From contig KB310375.1 of the NCBI GenBank assembly GCA_000328365.1, forward strand, positions 58,327 through 122,326: a DNA stretch of 64,000 bases. The letters are read 5' to 3'. Under the pieces are notes generated by a model. That model made no database searches. It saw nothing but the letters and a program-made list of their open reading frames with translations, and had not been told where the DNA came from. The stretch is from Capitella teleta. Taxonomy: Eukaryota > Annelida > Polychaeta > Capitellidae. A program made the translations under genes and the position numbers. Of the stretch, positions 35,282 to 47,000 are shown piece by piece (position 1 is the stretch's first letter; every line of letters begins with the position of its first letter).

Positions 35282-35848
35282 GTCCATGGTAATGTATTTG
35301 CTGCCCATGGAAGTCCTCTTGTCATGGATCGAGACGGAGCCCCTAACGGATCACAGACATTACTACTTGGATGGGCACTGCGTACAGAAGCAATATTTTG
35401 GCACTTGTGGGAGTAACAGAGAAGTACTCATGCATGTATGTTCTTCAACAGAAGCATGTGATGGAGTCAGTGACGAGGAACTTGAGCTAAACATGGAAAC
35501 AGTGTGCCCTTCTGACACAAGTGCTGGCAAGGATGTGTAGACAATCTGTGGATGAAATACAACATATCAGGGCATGATGGTCGTCAGAGGGTGCGTTTAG
35601 ATCAGTGTTCTGAAAGTGCATGGTCAATGCTCGCCTATGTGACTGAGCGCATTCGGCAGCAAATAAATGCTAAGAGCGGAAAAAAATTGCTGAAGTTGCT
35701 TAAGATTTGCTTGGTCAATAGTGGTGATATGATTGGATCTCAGAGAATGGTATCTAGGGCCCAAAGAGAAGAAGCCATGCCACTTGAGTTGGTGACTTAT
35801 TTGTTCTACAACGATAGTCTTGATCGAACATGCCTTCCGATCAATTAA
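35282..35848 (+). CDS. Unrecognised open frames, possible exon or gene fragment
   Basis: Two plus-strand frames lie almost end to end: 35286-35540 (84 codons) and 35552-35848 (98 codons), in different frames. The first has a DGVSDEELELN stretch and several cysteines. The second has a charged central part (RIRQQINAKSGKKLLKLLK) and ends LDRTCLPIN. Composition looks more protein-like than neighbouring noise, and an acceptor-like TTTCAG precedes 35282, but I see no donor, promoter or known domain. It could be a diverged exon, a pseudogene piece, part of an unknown repeat, or chance. Confidence 0.2.
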
Positions 35849-36610
35849 CCCCGAAACGCGAGCCAGTCAGTGAAACGTTTGTTGCTGTTATAAGTACGAG
35901 TATGTTTACAATAATTCTCCAGACACCGTCATCAAACGTGCACCCAATTAACCTACTTTTTTACGTGGGGTAAAATGGCTGGAGAATCGCAAGCATACGA
36001 GACAAATCTTGCTTTATGCGCCTCACCCGGGGACCGTGGACATTGCGTGCCTCTGACGGACATCTTCTGGGATTAGTAGGTAATTTCCCCGGAAGGCATG
36101 CCACGAATTTGGGTATTGATCTAATATTAGAAGAGGTTGGGTCAACAGCTTGTGATTCCATGCCAGTTTGAGTCAGACAAAAGCATCAACGGAAATGTGG
36201 TTTAATCAAATATCTTCTAATTATACCAAGGTGGTCATTTCCTTCGTTTAATTATGGCTCGTTTGTTAAATATATTTCTAATAGATAATGTCCAGAACTC
36301 ATGTCTAGTTATACCAGATTTTGCAACGGCAAAAAACAGCTTAGTCAGCAATGCTTGTGACGACATCGGTTTGCTGCCATGGCCATCTTTGTATAATCTT
36401 TGATTCGATTTATTTCAGCGCGCGCAAAATCTGATAAAATTGTCCGACTTTGTCCTGAAATGCAATCATTCTACAGGAAAATTTTCAATGTTTTTGTCTA
36501 AATCCTCAGACAAGTTGTCTGATATGAAAAACAATCGATGCATGCGATGAATCTTATCTTTGAATTCTTAGGCTTGGACACCATTTAGAATGCTTCATTC
36601 AGAATGTTTC
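35849..36610. other. Intergenic, nothing recognised
   Basis: No coding, RNA or repeat signal found. Confidence 0.4.
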
Positions 36611-36807
36611 TCCGAAAGACATGTCGTTAGACGGATGTTTCAGTAGTGTACATGGCGATTCTATTAGCATGGGAAGAGAAAGAGGTGCATTTTAGAACTT
36701 AAGGTCATTGCTTTTAACAAGCTTCCTGTCTGGTTAAAAAGAATATCAGACGATTTGCCCTTTTTGTACTGACGCTGTCGATTTTAACGCCATTGGGCAG
36801 TTATTGC
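36611..36807 (+). repeat. Dispersed repeat of about 195 bp, copy 1
   Basis: Aligns in the same orientation with 40383-40571. Shared stretches include TGTACATGGCGATT and AGGTCATTGCTTTTAACAAG. Overall identity is roughly 80%, with small indels. Family unknown. The two copies flank the nested LINE complex. Confidence 0.8.
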
Positions 36808-37684
36808 ACTTCACACTACAACACGTTTGATAAACTAAGAATTACGATTATTCACGTGTAAATTCAATTAATTAAATTGCTTTTTTTTAATTGGTCATTG
36901 GTCAATGGAACTGAGGCAACATACACCCCTCAGAATGTTATCATGAAAATTATTAACCATTCTCACTCAAAGGGATTCTTCCAGTTAAGCTGTCTGAGTG
37001 ACCAAGTCAGGCATAAATGCAAAATGAACCCGTTGATATAACCAAACTGCATAAAGCATTTCAGCCGATTACTTGCTAATTAGCCCGTATGATTGTTTGC
37101 ATGAGCTCTACTGTTCGCCTATCGGGTGTTAGTGGGAATGGACTCTGGCATTGGGTTGAAATAGTTACTCTGATGATTGTGATTACACGTTGTAAGCAAA
37201 GATGACGTAGTGGCCGTTTGAGTCAATAACCTTCCGCAGCCCCCCCCCCCGCCCTTCAATAGTTTCATTGCTTCTGAATCGCTCAGACAACTCCGATATC
37301 AGACTAAACACCGAATCATACCTTAAATCACTTCATGTTCAGCGTGTAATATTCTCTAGACAATCTATCAGATATTAGAATAATTGAGCAAAATTTCGAA
37401 AGCCCAATTTAGAGAATTAAAATTATCGTCGTCCTCCGTTTTACTCTTGTGTTCTTTGCTGTGGGTTTGCCTTCGAAGATTTCATTCTTGGCCAATATAA
37501 ATACTTTATACCTGGCAGCAAAGGCGCAAGCAGAACCTCATTGATAGGTAGAGTGTTTTTCTTTGAAACCAAATTGCGTGTTACAAGTTGAAAATTCAGA
37601 TGACGATTGTTTTGCTATACTTGTACCATAACTTTGTATATTATAAAACTGAGAGCAATTGCCCTTTAGTTATTGGACACATTC
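36808..37684. other. Intergenic with a short poly(C) run
   Basis: A C12-type run lies near 37240. Nothing else was recognised before the LINE fragment. Confidence 0.4.
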
Positions 37685-37802
37685 AATGATTTCTATTTTT
37701 TTTCGGTATCGGCAGGAATAAACCACAGGCGAGAAACCATGTAATAACATACAGTTGAAAATATTGGACAACAGTGTATGCAAGCGATTAGATCATCAGA
37801 AT
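37685..37802 (-). mobile_element. Older LINE fragment, part 1 (continues at 39840-40053)
   Basis: The reverse complement matches 58561-58679. Together with 39840-40053 it makes 332 bases, the same length as the uninterrupted paralogue at 58348-58679. It is minus-strand LINE ORF2 sequence split by the plus-strand L2-like insertion. Confidence 0.85.
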
Positions 37803-39839
37803 CATTTCGTTTCGCACCCGCGGCTGTTTTTTTTTAATTTTTTTTTTTAATTATGGACTATTGTTTGTGCATTTTTAAAGGATTACTCCAGTAAATGTGT
37901 GAAAAAAGTAAAATATGATTGCGGTGAGGTAGTTGTTCTCATGCTGCTGAACAGTTTGATATAATTTTGGTACAAAAACGTATATCATACGTATAATTAT
38001 ATTCAATACGAATGGTAGCACCTCTGCAGGTTGCACCGTGAATATCACCGCCGATTTGATGTAATTTTGATTGTCTTTCTGTCATCTGAGCTTTTCGGAT
38101 TTTTGTCTGTTGTGTGATCATACCATCTGGATTACACTTGTGGATGTGTTTTGTGGTTTTGCATACGGATTCGGACGTTTTCGCTATGTTGATCCGGTAT
38201 TCCAGTGTTTCGTTGCTCCGTGTGCAGTCATGCATGCAAGAACGAGGCGTTTCAGCGTCTATTTATATACGACTTGATGAAATGAATGTCTGTTTCAGAA
38301 AACCAACAAAGCGTCGAGGCACCAAGGGGGCAGTTCGACGTGTTCGCATTGCAATTCCAACAATAGCGAATACTACGCATTAAACAACATCCAATGTAAA
38401 TTCTAATCGACGTACAAGCAGAATCACAGCACAGAGACTGCCTTGATCCGTGTACATAACGACATCCTGAGAGCGGTCGATCGTGATGGTGGCGCTATTC
38501 TGGTCTTGCTGGATTTATCGTCCGCCTTTGACACTATTGACCACACCCTTTTACTCCATCATCTTGAGCATCAAATGGCAATTTGAGATACTGCGCTAAA
38601 ATGGTTTTCATCATATCTGAGTGAGAGGATTCAACGCGTGAAAGTAAAAGAGTCGCTATCCTCGTCTCGTCGAATGCTCTACGCCGTAGAGCATTCGACG
38701 AGACGAGGATAGCGGCCTAGCACAGACCCTTGTGGTACGCCGTAGAGTCTACGGCGTACCACAAGGGTCTGTGCTAGGCCCGGTCCTTTTCACGCTATAC
38801 ACCAGTCCTATCAGTGCCATCATCAGAGCTCAGCAGCTGCAATACCATCTCTATGCTGATGATACGCAACTTTATATGTCATTTACGCCCACATCAGTTG
38901 CTTCTACGACGTCCTCTGGTGCATCAATAGAGTTAGCAGTGAGTGCCATAAAACGATGGATGGACGACCACTACTTAAAGCTAAATGAGGACAAGACTGA
39001 GATGCTTGTGATTCAGCGTCCAAATCCGATGCCCAGTCAGCCAACCCATCGCCCAACACTGACACCTGACGGTAACAACATAAATCCGTCCACGTCTATT
39101 AGGAACCTCGGTGCGCTATTTAACTCTGCATTTAATTTAGAAGATCCCGTGAATGCTCTGTGCCGGACTATGTTCTTCCACGTCAATCGCATTTGGAGAA
39201 TTCACGAGTACCTCACAACATCTGCAACTCACGTCCTGATGCGGCCCATGTCATCTCCCGTTTAGACTACTGCAATGCGCTCTTTTACGGGCTCCCCGTC
39301 GTAGTGAGAAAAAGGCTCCAGAAAGCACAAAATGCTGTGTGGTCGTGAGAGCAAAGAGGAGCGATCACATCGCGCCAATTCCTCTCCAGCTGCATTGGCT
39401 ACCTGTCGAATTCAGAGTGCAGTACAAGATTTGCCTCATGACCTACAAAGCCCTGCATGGCTTAGCACCCGCGTACATCGACGAACTGATCAGTGTACAT
39501 CGTCCAACTCGTCGTCTGAGATCGTCCTCCGATATACGAATAAGTCCTGTGCAATACAAACTAAAAGGTGTGGGTGGTCGTTGCTTCAGTTCTGCTGCTC
39601 CTTCTCTCTGGAATAAAGTACCCCAAATTATTCGCCTCTCATCACACCTATTTGAATATAAATCAAAACTTATTTAAGACACACTTTTTTCCGAAAATCT
39701 TTTAATGACATATCTTAACAAATCAACTTTTTATCATTTTATTTATATTTTATTGTACATCGCGTTTGAACAGTTTTATTTCTTTCTAAATTTTGCGATT
39801 CATAAGTTTGAAGTAATAAATATATAAATAAATATAAAT
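37803..39839 (+). mobile_element. L2-like LINE, internally deleted and decayed
   Basis: A 2,037-base insertion whose limits are set by the empty-site paralogue at 58.56 kb. The 5' part ends in a basic stretch (RKPTKRRGTKGAVRR, about 38297-38341) like the region preceding the endonuclease in L2/CR1 ORF2. Reverse-transcriptase sequence follows directly (NHSTETAL near 38426, then LDLSSAFDTIDH), so the endonuclease is missing. The catalytic YADD is at 38852-38863. Downstream [15 protein letters not shown] and the C-terminal LHWLPVEFRVQYK, KALHGLAP and LWNKVP motifs are typical of the L2/CR1 group. The 3' end has TGTACATCGCGTTTGAAC, like L2 tails, and then (ATAAAT)-type repeats. Breaks include a TGA at 38584-38586, a 70-base palindromic insertion near 38684, and frame shifts near 39230 and 39340. 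Confidence 0.9.
38654..38779. repeat. Two abutting perfect palindromes inside the L2 reverse transcriptase
   Basis: Palindrome 1 has 30-base arms (38654-38683 and 38685-38714) around one base. Palindrome 2 follows with no gap: 32-base arms (38715-38746 and 38748-38779) around one base. The outer arms are ordinary L2 coding sequence. The inner arms are reverse complements of the sequence on each side. Removing about 70 bases (38684-38753) would leave a continuous [12 protein letters not shown] reading. This fits fold-back copying of both ends of a break followed by joining, or a library/assembly artefact. Confidence 0.97.
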
Positions 39840-40053
39840 ATAGCCCAAGGACATCATCATGTTTGTTTCTTTTTAATCTGGTAATAGCAAGTCTTACATC
39901 ATTTGCAGAGATTACATGAGCATCACAATGACCATGACAATTGATTATGCGATGTTGAACAATCTCTTGATTTTCCCTAAGGGCACTATCATCATGTTTA
40001 CACTTGCGTATAGCTCCTCATACTTCCTGCAGAAATGCTCAGATATATCAGCC
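39840..40053 (-). mobile_element. Older LINE fragment, part 2
   Basis: Continues the fragment at 37685-37802 after the L2-like insertion. On the minus strand it encodes remnants of a LINE ORF2 linker between endonuclease and reverse transcriptase (NDVRLAITRLKRNKHDDVLG, then LYSDDL). It is decayed and short. Confidence 0.85.
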
Positions 40054-40382
40054 TCATATCAGGGTATCATATCAGACATATCAGAATGTTCTTGACAAGT
40101 GACAGCAGAGAGTTGGGAGAAAGCATAGCAATATTTCCGTTGCAAAAATTATCAAAGAATTAAACAACAGACATTTGCCCAACTGGAACAGAAAACCGAA
40201 GCAAAACTTACTTTTGTGTAACTTGAACCTTGTCTTAATTTGGGTGTTTGATACTTTTCTTCTGTCCGCATTTAATGGCGTATTTTGAGGACTATATATT
40301 TGTGTCTACTGCTTGAATAAAGATTGTACGTAGGACATTCTGTCACTGAATCTTTAATTTTGTACATAATTTAAAATGTTAC
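40054..40382. other. Intergenic, nothing recognised
   Basis: No recognised feature between the LINE fragment and the second copy of the 195-base repeat. Confidence 0.4.
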
Positions 40383-40571
40383 CCCGAAAGACTGAGGATG
40401 TCTCAGCAGTGTACATGGCGATTCCATTAGCTTGGGAAGAGAACAAGGGGAATTTTAGGACTTAAGGTCATTGCTTTTAACAAGCTTCAAGTCTGGTTAA
40501 AAATAATATCCGACAATTCACCTTTTCCGCACTGATGTTGTTAATAACAGCACCATTGGACATTTACTGCC
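40383..40571 (+). repeat. Dispersed repeat of about 195 bp, copy 2
   Basis: Direct-orientation partner of 36611-36807, 3.77 kb away. Confidence 0.8.
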
Positions 40572-41007
40572 TACATGTAATTTCATTTAGTATATTTAGT
40601 GTCGTTGCTTGAGCTTTTCCACGCGTTAGACCGTTTGCGCGTAAAATCAACCAATGAAATGCCATAGCTCAAACCTTTGAGTGACCGTGGTGAAACAGGA
40701 ACTTCACAAATAGGATTGCACAAGGTCGGCATCGACTGAGGGGAGTCAACTCTAATAAATTGGCCAAATATGGCGAAGGGGGGTCCACTTCAGATGTGTC
40801 GGCAGAGCAATGATCTCTCGTTGGACACGCGAGTAGATCCATGCTCACTCTCTTATCGTCCTCCATCGTTGGGGCCCTCCCCGCAGTCGCTGCTGGGAGT
40901 TCTTCTCCATTCATGTCTTCCGCTTCTGTTGCTTGCTGTGGGTTCTCCTTCGATTGTTGCTGATACCTTAACGAGACCCTTTTCTTCTTTTGCTTCTAGA
41001 GTCGGAC
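40572..41007. other. Intergenic, nothing recognised
   Basis: Moderately GC-richer DNA with overlapping frames on both strands (40669-41035). Part of their composition continues into the SINE, and no domain is seen. Confidence 0.35.
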
Positions 41008-41206
41008 CGTGATGGGGTTTTACAGCTCCACCCAAACCATTCGGATGATGCAGGCGCCATAACAGAAGGCCCGGGACCGGGTTTTTCCCCTACTCTTATC
41101 GATAAATCCCAAGGGTTCTTTATCCTGCATACCACCATAGACAGTGATACACAGCACCCAGCCTTGTTACACAGTTGGGCAGCACTGCAGAGTCATCGAA
41201 GAATTA
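41008..41206 (-). mobile_element. SINE body, minus strand, lacking the tRNA head
   Basis: The reverse complement matches the body of the SINE at 49759-50112. Shared stretches include CAGTGCTGCCCAACTG, AAAGAACCCTTGGGATTTAT and the closing GTAAAACCCCATCAC. The tRNA-like promoter head is absent, so the copy is 5'-truncated. Confidence 0.85.
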
Positions 41207-41482
41207 TGAGCGAGAAAATAAGTAGATAGATAGATAGATATTTTATTGACAAAAGTCCAACAAGAAAAATAATACAATTGCAAGAAAAGAAATCATAACC
41301 GTGCAATAGATAAACATGCTTCATACACTTTGCACACAATCGCAGACGGTGAGGCAAAAAAGGCAGGGAAGGAGAAATTCACACTCGGAAAAGCTGCTCT
41401 GACATCGAGGGTTATGGGACAATGACAAACTACATGTTCCGAACATGAAAACATTAAGAATGAGTTGTAACAATAAAATGGA
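41207..41482 (-). repeat. (TAGA)n microsatellite and possible retroposon 3' end
   Basis: A (TAGA)n array lies at about 41221-41241, directly followed by TATTTTATTGAC. On the minus strand that is an AATAAAATA-type 3' end running into a (TATC)n tail, as in several LINE and SINE families. The body to about 41450 is unrecognised. Confidence 0.4.
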
Positions 41483-41554
41483 GGTCCTGGCGAGGTTCGA
41501 ACTCGCGGCCTTCTGCGTGTAAAGCAGACGTGATAACCACTACACCACAGGACC
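41483..41554 (-). tRNA. tRNA-Val (anticodon UAC)
   Basis: A 72-nt cloverleaf on the minus strand. The 7-bp acceptor GGTCCTG/CAGGACC is perfect. The anticodon arm is TCTGC-TTTACAC-GCAGA, giving UAC, which reads valine GUA. The T-arm GCGAG-TTCGAAC-CTCGC is perfect. The A-box TGGTGTAGTGG and B-box GGTTCGAAC-type (here AGTTCGAACCT) internal Pol III promoter elements are intact. A TTTT terminator follows within six bases. There is no intron and no encoded CCA, as in eukaryotes. The base after the acceptor stem (discriminator position 73) is T, unusual for tRNA-Val. Confidence 0.93.
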
Positions 41555-43368
41555 TTGCTGAATAAAGGCTCGTTAAAGCGTAATATTGATCTATATCAGT
41601 ACTGCCTACTAGATCGATGAAATCCCAATGTATAACCAATAGTAAGGACGATTTAAAGGATTTTAAACTATGAAAGCAAATTTCGTTTAATTTATGGACA
41701 GTCCATATTGCATGAGGCAAATATGAGATACTTAATATATTATTTGTATTTTGTTCGCCATTATTGCGTCATTGGCCTTTTACCCCTTGTAGGCATGCAT
41801 TAATTTTGTTCTCATAGTAAGAACATTCAGGAAATACACGAATTTCCCAATTCTTCTAATAATTATCTTCAGGATCACACAATGATCTTACACAATAGCG
41901 CATAATGTGAATTTTCGATATCTTCAATCTCAATGTCCGTGTGGAGCTAGTTCACCTGATTGCCACTCTCTCCCTCAGGTCATATCAGTCAGTTAGATTC
42001 GTGTTATCGCACTCTTCTACACCAGAGAGATTTACAAGATTTAATCACGAAGAGAGTTTTCAAAGGAAAAAAAGGAAGAAATTAGGATCAAGTATCAAAT
42101 ATGCGATCAGATATGCGGATGGATACGATGCCGAAACTCGATCAAATGATAATTCAGATTTCGCTGATTTTTTATCTATAGACATGGATAAAAACTCATA
42201 TTCTATCAATATTCGTCTGACATCTCAGCGCGGTGAAGAGTTCCTTTGAGGGTCATCTCCGGAATAATCTCTTTTGAATCACACAATTGATAAATCACGA
42301 AGAGTGAATTTAAATTCGTCGGATTCGACGATATTCTGCTTTCTAACCTCAATAACCAAAATTTACTATAACTAACTCGGCGACTGGTCGAATCTCGTTT
42401 ATTTTTTATTGATTATCGATCGAATGAATTTCGATTAATCGTTCGTGAGTCAAAAATAAATGAATTTGTGTTTGTTAATGTTTGTTGTGCATTTAAATAA
42501 AGTTCGATTCGATTCGAAGTTCCGAGACACGGTTTTAGAATCGACTAGATTTTCAGATGTCCATGGTTTGTGATCCCATACGCATGTAAGCGTGCTTTGG
42601 TGTACTAAATGAATTACGTAAGACCATTGCGACCCGAGAGAGTATCTCTGATTGCGACCTTCGGCTTCTGCTGCATATTTCAACTTTAAAGCTATATCAT
42701 TGGCACTAGAAGCAGCATAGCCATTGTCCGAACCAGAATAATTCATATGCACACCAGCTTTTATGTCATTCCCGGGGGACAATGACACTCCACTTTTCAA
42801 AGAGAAGTCATGTTGGTCTTTTTATTTATTTACGACTCTCAGAAGTCAACAAATGTCTTCCAGTGAATGGGACACAACAGAGTCGAGCGTTGTGAGTAAA
42901 AACTCCCTCGCGAGATCAGCCTTTATTTACAGATGCGCAACACGGCGTTCGAGAGTTCACTTTGCTGATTCTTCATAGCAATTAACGATGAATTCATCAT
43001 TTAGCTTAAGACAGGACGAGTCTATATAGAGCCCACGCTGAGAGCCAATGTGCGTCAAATTTTAACGAAGTTTGCAAGCAGGTGTTGGTCAGGATTGGAA
43101 GTGTCCTATGTCAGCCATTTTAATATACACAGCCCGGTTGTCATTGGATTCTTCCAAATAATATGCTGTTTGCGATTCATCCTGACAGCAAGGTCACAGT
43201 GTTGGATTGAATTACAGGTGTGTTGCCCAATTGCTGCCATGTTCTTTGCTATAATCATCCTTACTTCATTTTGAACATTAAAGTAGTAGAGGAAGGATAA
43301 CTTACTCTTCCTCTATGTTAAAACGTCCGACCATGCCTGTTGAACCTATCATATGAATGAGCGTATAA
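41555..43368. other. Intergenic with two unassigned frames
   Basis: A plus frame (41941-42249, 102 codons, basic middle RKKRKK) and a minus frame (42450-42800, 116 codons, SPGNDIKAGVHMNYSGSDNG near its start) are open but match no family I know. Repeated TTCGATTCGATTCG-like words occur at 42440-42530. No call is made. Confidence 0.3.
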
Positions 43369-43370
43369 TA

Positions 43371-44035
43371 CAGAGTAGGCCAAAAGTAATTACTCCATGT
43401 TAAAAATAAAACTATAATTGTCTAGAATATATCAATTATTCCCGCAGCTAATTACCTGGTATGTATTCACTAACTTCTTATTATGCGCCCATTAACGCAA
43501 ATAAATGAAATAAAATTATATTTATACATTTAAATGCGAGTGGTGAGTGATATTGAAGAGGGCAAAATCAGATCAGCTTCTGAACGAGCATTAAGGAATG
43601 TCATCTCTTGTATGGCACTTAAATACAAACTTTCTGCTTTGTTTTAAGTTTAAGAGATAAACAATAGTACTACTGCCACAACAATAGCACTCTCAAACAA
43701 AACAATAGTATGAGAGCGTTGTCTTAATTATGGGTTCAATGAAACTTATTCATTGTCCGGGGCCCTGTTTGCCGCCTAAAGTGAAAATATTTCGGAATTA
43801 GAGTGCACTTTATTAATTGAAATAAATCGGCATAAATGTTGATGGGATTGGAATAGAAATGATAGGAATAGCAGCATGACATGTTAAACTAACCATACCA
43901 AGTTTTTTGGTCTTATTATTGTGTGATGTTAACACTGATGTCTGTTTTGTAACACTTTTGATCTCGGAAATGCGTACCACCATTGAAAATCATTGAGAAT
44001 CTTTAACATGGAGTAGACTACTTTGGCCCACTCTG
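43371..44035. mobile_element. mariner-like MITE, 665 bp
   Basis: Ends are inverted repeats of about 35 bases. The left starts CAGAGTAGGCCAAAAGTA; the right, read inverted, CAGAGTGGGCCAAAGTAG; both run to CTCCATGTTAAA. TA flanks each end (43369-43370 and 44036-44037). The GGCCAAA-type termini and TA target fit Tc1/mariner. There is no transposase frame, so it is non-autonomous. Confidence 0.8.
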
Positions 44036-44037
44036 TA

Positions 44038-47000
44038 TACTTTGCCATGCAGTTATGAATACTTATGATACCTGTTGTTCAATCAAAGCCAATTAGCCTG
44101 GAACATTTAAACATCGCCTGCCATCACGCTATATCCTTCAAGGACGTGATTAGAGAAGAAACATTGTTGATTGATTGAACGCCGAGATCGACGAATCACG
44201 CACAATATCAGCGCAAATGACGTCAGCATCCGCCGGGCAGTCACGTGACCTCTGTCCAGCAGTCGGCTCAGCACTTGTCCAACGACTACTATATATGAAT
44301 GACTCACCTGGTCACTTGCATTGAAATATATGCGAAATTGAAGCTACAGTACACTCACCCCTATTACCTCGCCTGGAATTGCCTGTTCAAAGGCCATTGT
44401 CCAGGATCAAAAGACTATTTTTTGGTTTGATCTGTACATCGTGATGATTAAAGACAACTGCTTTGAGAAGGGTGTAGCGAGAACCTTTAATCAACAGCCG
44501 CTGTTAAGCGGCTTCTCTAATCACGCCGGGTTTATCAAATTACTAAAATTAGCATGTCTCAGCTAGTTGTCAATTTGCCAGTTATAAAACCAAGAACGCA
44601 AACGTACAACACAGCAAATTGGCATTTATATTATGAGTTTTACTTCATGCATAGACCATACTATGTATCGGTATTGTCAGCGCAATTGTCGATTACGTGA
44701 ACATTTTCTGACTGATAGAGGAAATTTTTGATTGTTGAGAGTCAATGAGTCAATGAGTTAATGAGGAAATTGTTATCCAGAAATACCTAAACTGCAGAAA
44801 TAATAATTACCGGATATCCGATATCCGTTTATCATATGGCACTATTCGTGCATCCCTAAACGAAAGACAAGTGAGTCCTTCTTGTCATGACGTCATATCC
44901 TGAATCGCACAGAAGAAGAAGAAGAGGCCGCGTGAACAAGAAACGCGTAATGTTTGCATGAACAAGTCACGGTACATTGATTTGGGGTCAAAATTAAATT
45001 GTACAATCAAAATTAAATTTCTATGTGGTTACTATGATTGATGAATAAGGTATATCCTACCTTAAATTCTTAACTGATATTTATGCCAATATATATTTTA
45101 ATATAATAATATATAATCTGGATATACGGATGTCTTCCTTGGTGTTCTAGGTGAAGGTAGCTAAGAAAAAGCAATTGGACTATTTTCCACTAATTAATGC
45201 CCGCTAATGAGCATAGCACGGGCTGCTGAAGCAAGGTATTCTTTGAGCATAGCTCCCTTGATCACGGATTAAAGAAAACATTCAGATGAGGGATGCAATT
45301 ATCACCTGATAGTTGTCACATTACTATTAACTACCTGGTAATGAATGCATTCAGCGCCCATTGATTGTCTTACACTTGGATGTTACATTCAGTCGCTCTA
45401 TTACAGTAACACCAACCACAAAATGAAGTATTCAAAATCCTTCTTAGTGTGAAGTCACAAAACTGCATTCAAATGGTCCTCAATGCAGCTCTGTGTCGCT
45501 GGCACGGACACGGAACATGTCCCGCTGAGCCCTGGTGGAAAACTAGCTGCATATACAATTGCGATGATTTTTAGTTCGACTCATCACAGTTAAATCACAG
45601 GCTTTACTTCAACCAACGATCCATCACACTCAATATGTGCTAGACTTGATGAAATCTGCATAAATTATTCGACTGGAGTAGTTGAGTTCAGTACAAGAAT
45701 GGGGATAGACGATTAGTCACCCAAGATTAACACCATTAACAACCACCGAACAAAATGGAATTACACAAATATCATTTGTATCTGAAATTAAGCACAGTAC
45801 CTCAGTGGATAATAACAGGCTTCCTTGAGGCTCAGTGGAGCAGGTGGGGAATTTGGAGAAATTTCATGTCTGATTAGATTGTTTTGACAGCTGTTTTCGT
45901 GACAACAGTTTGCAACTGCTTGTTATCAATGAAATGCTTCTATTTGCAACAACCGAGGCAGCTGTTCAAGTTGACATGCAGTTCTTGATTCGATTGATTC
46001 AGAATGATACCCAGAAATAGAAGTTTTGTTATCTGCTGTGAATTTTTTACCGCACGTTTTATATGCATAATTCCACAATTATATTTGAAGTCCACTGCAT
46101 ATCTCTCACTGCTGCAATACTCAATCACTGAAAGATACTTCGGTGCAGTCCAGATTTAAGATTTCCGCACTCCAGCAGAGCTGTAAGTGCTTGTCGAGGG
46201 ACCAAAAAGAAATATTTCACTGAGATCAAGTCATTATGATTGTTACTTAGTGTATTCATTTGATTGATCTACAATTCTACATAATTATAGTGTAACTTAA
46301 TCAAAACTTGTCCTATATAAAGCGTGCTACTTATTAATTGAAACAGTTTAATGAAAGCATAGCGGCAGTGTGCTTGGATGTCTCCGTGGCAGTATAATTT
46401 GATTCAGCCTTCCTCATCACTATGATCAACACCAAAGGGGAATATCTTCCCAGTAATCTCAAAAGCTAGCCTTAGTCCTAATCCCAGGTCTCACATTTTC
46501 GCCACAAAAGACTATCTTAATACAATCTCAGGCAGCGCAGTGACAAATTTTATTAGTGCGCTGTGACCAGAATGTGTTTGATGTTTTTTAGCCATCGGGA
46601 GATCGGTTGAAATCAGCACGGTCATGAAGTGGATAGGGCAATGACATTGAACTGTTGGAACTGCGTCATCTTCAGGCAATGAACATCATCTCTATCAATT
46701 TATCTTCTGTGCCCAATTTGCATGCTTTCCATAACATTATACTTAATCCACTTTCTAGAGAACTGTTAAAAGGAGATAATAGTTTTATTGCATTATGCCT
46801 TTTTCTTGTATATGATAAAACAGATGAAACGAAATTATTCACGTTTTTTAGCTGAGGCATCCTACTGAGGAGGGAAACATGAGTGGAATATCACAGGAGA
46901 CTACAATCACATTTTCTCTTACAGTGCTGCTCAGAACAACCTCATTGGGGACTTGAGTCGAATTCATAACCTCGTATCTTTAGGGTATTAGTTCCATCGG

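Noticed and set aside
41454-41720. An 88-codon minus frame
   Set aside because: It is a reading through the tRNA-Val gene and its flank.
44806-44830. GGATATCCGATATCC self-complementary word as a protein-binding site
   Set aside because: Too short and AT-rich to interpret without other support.
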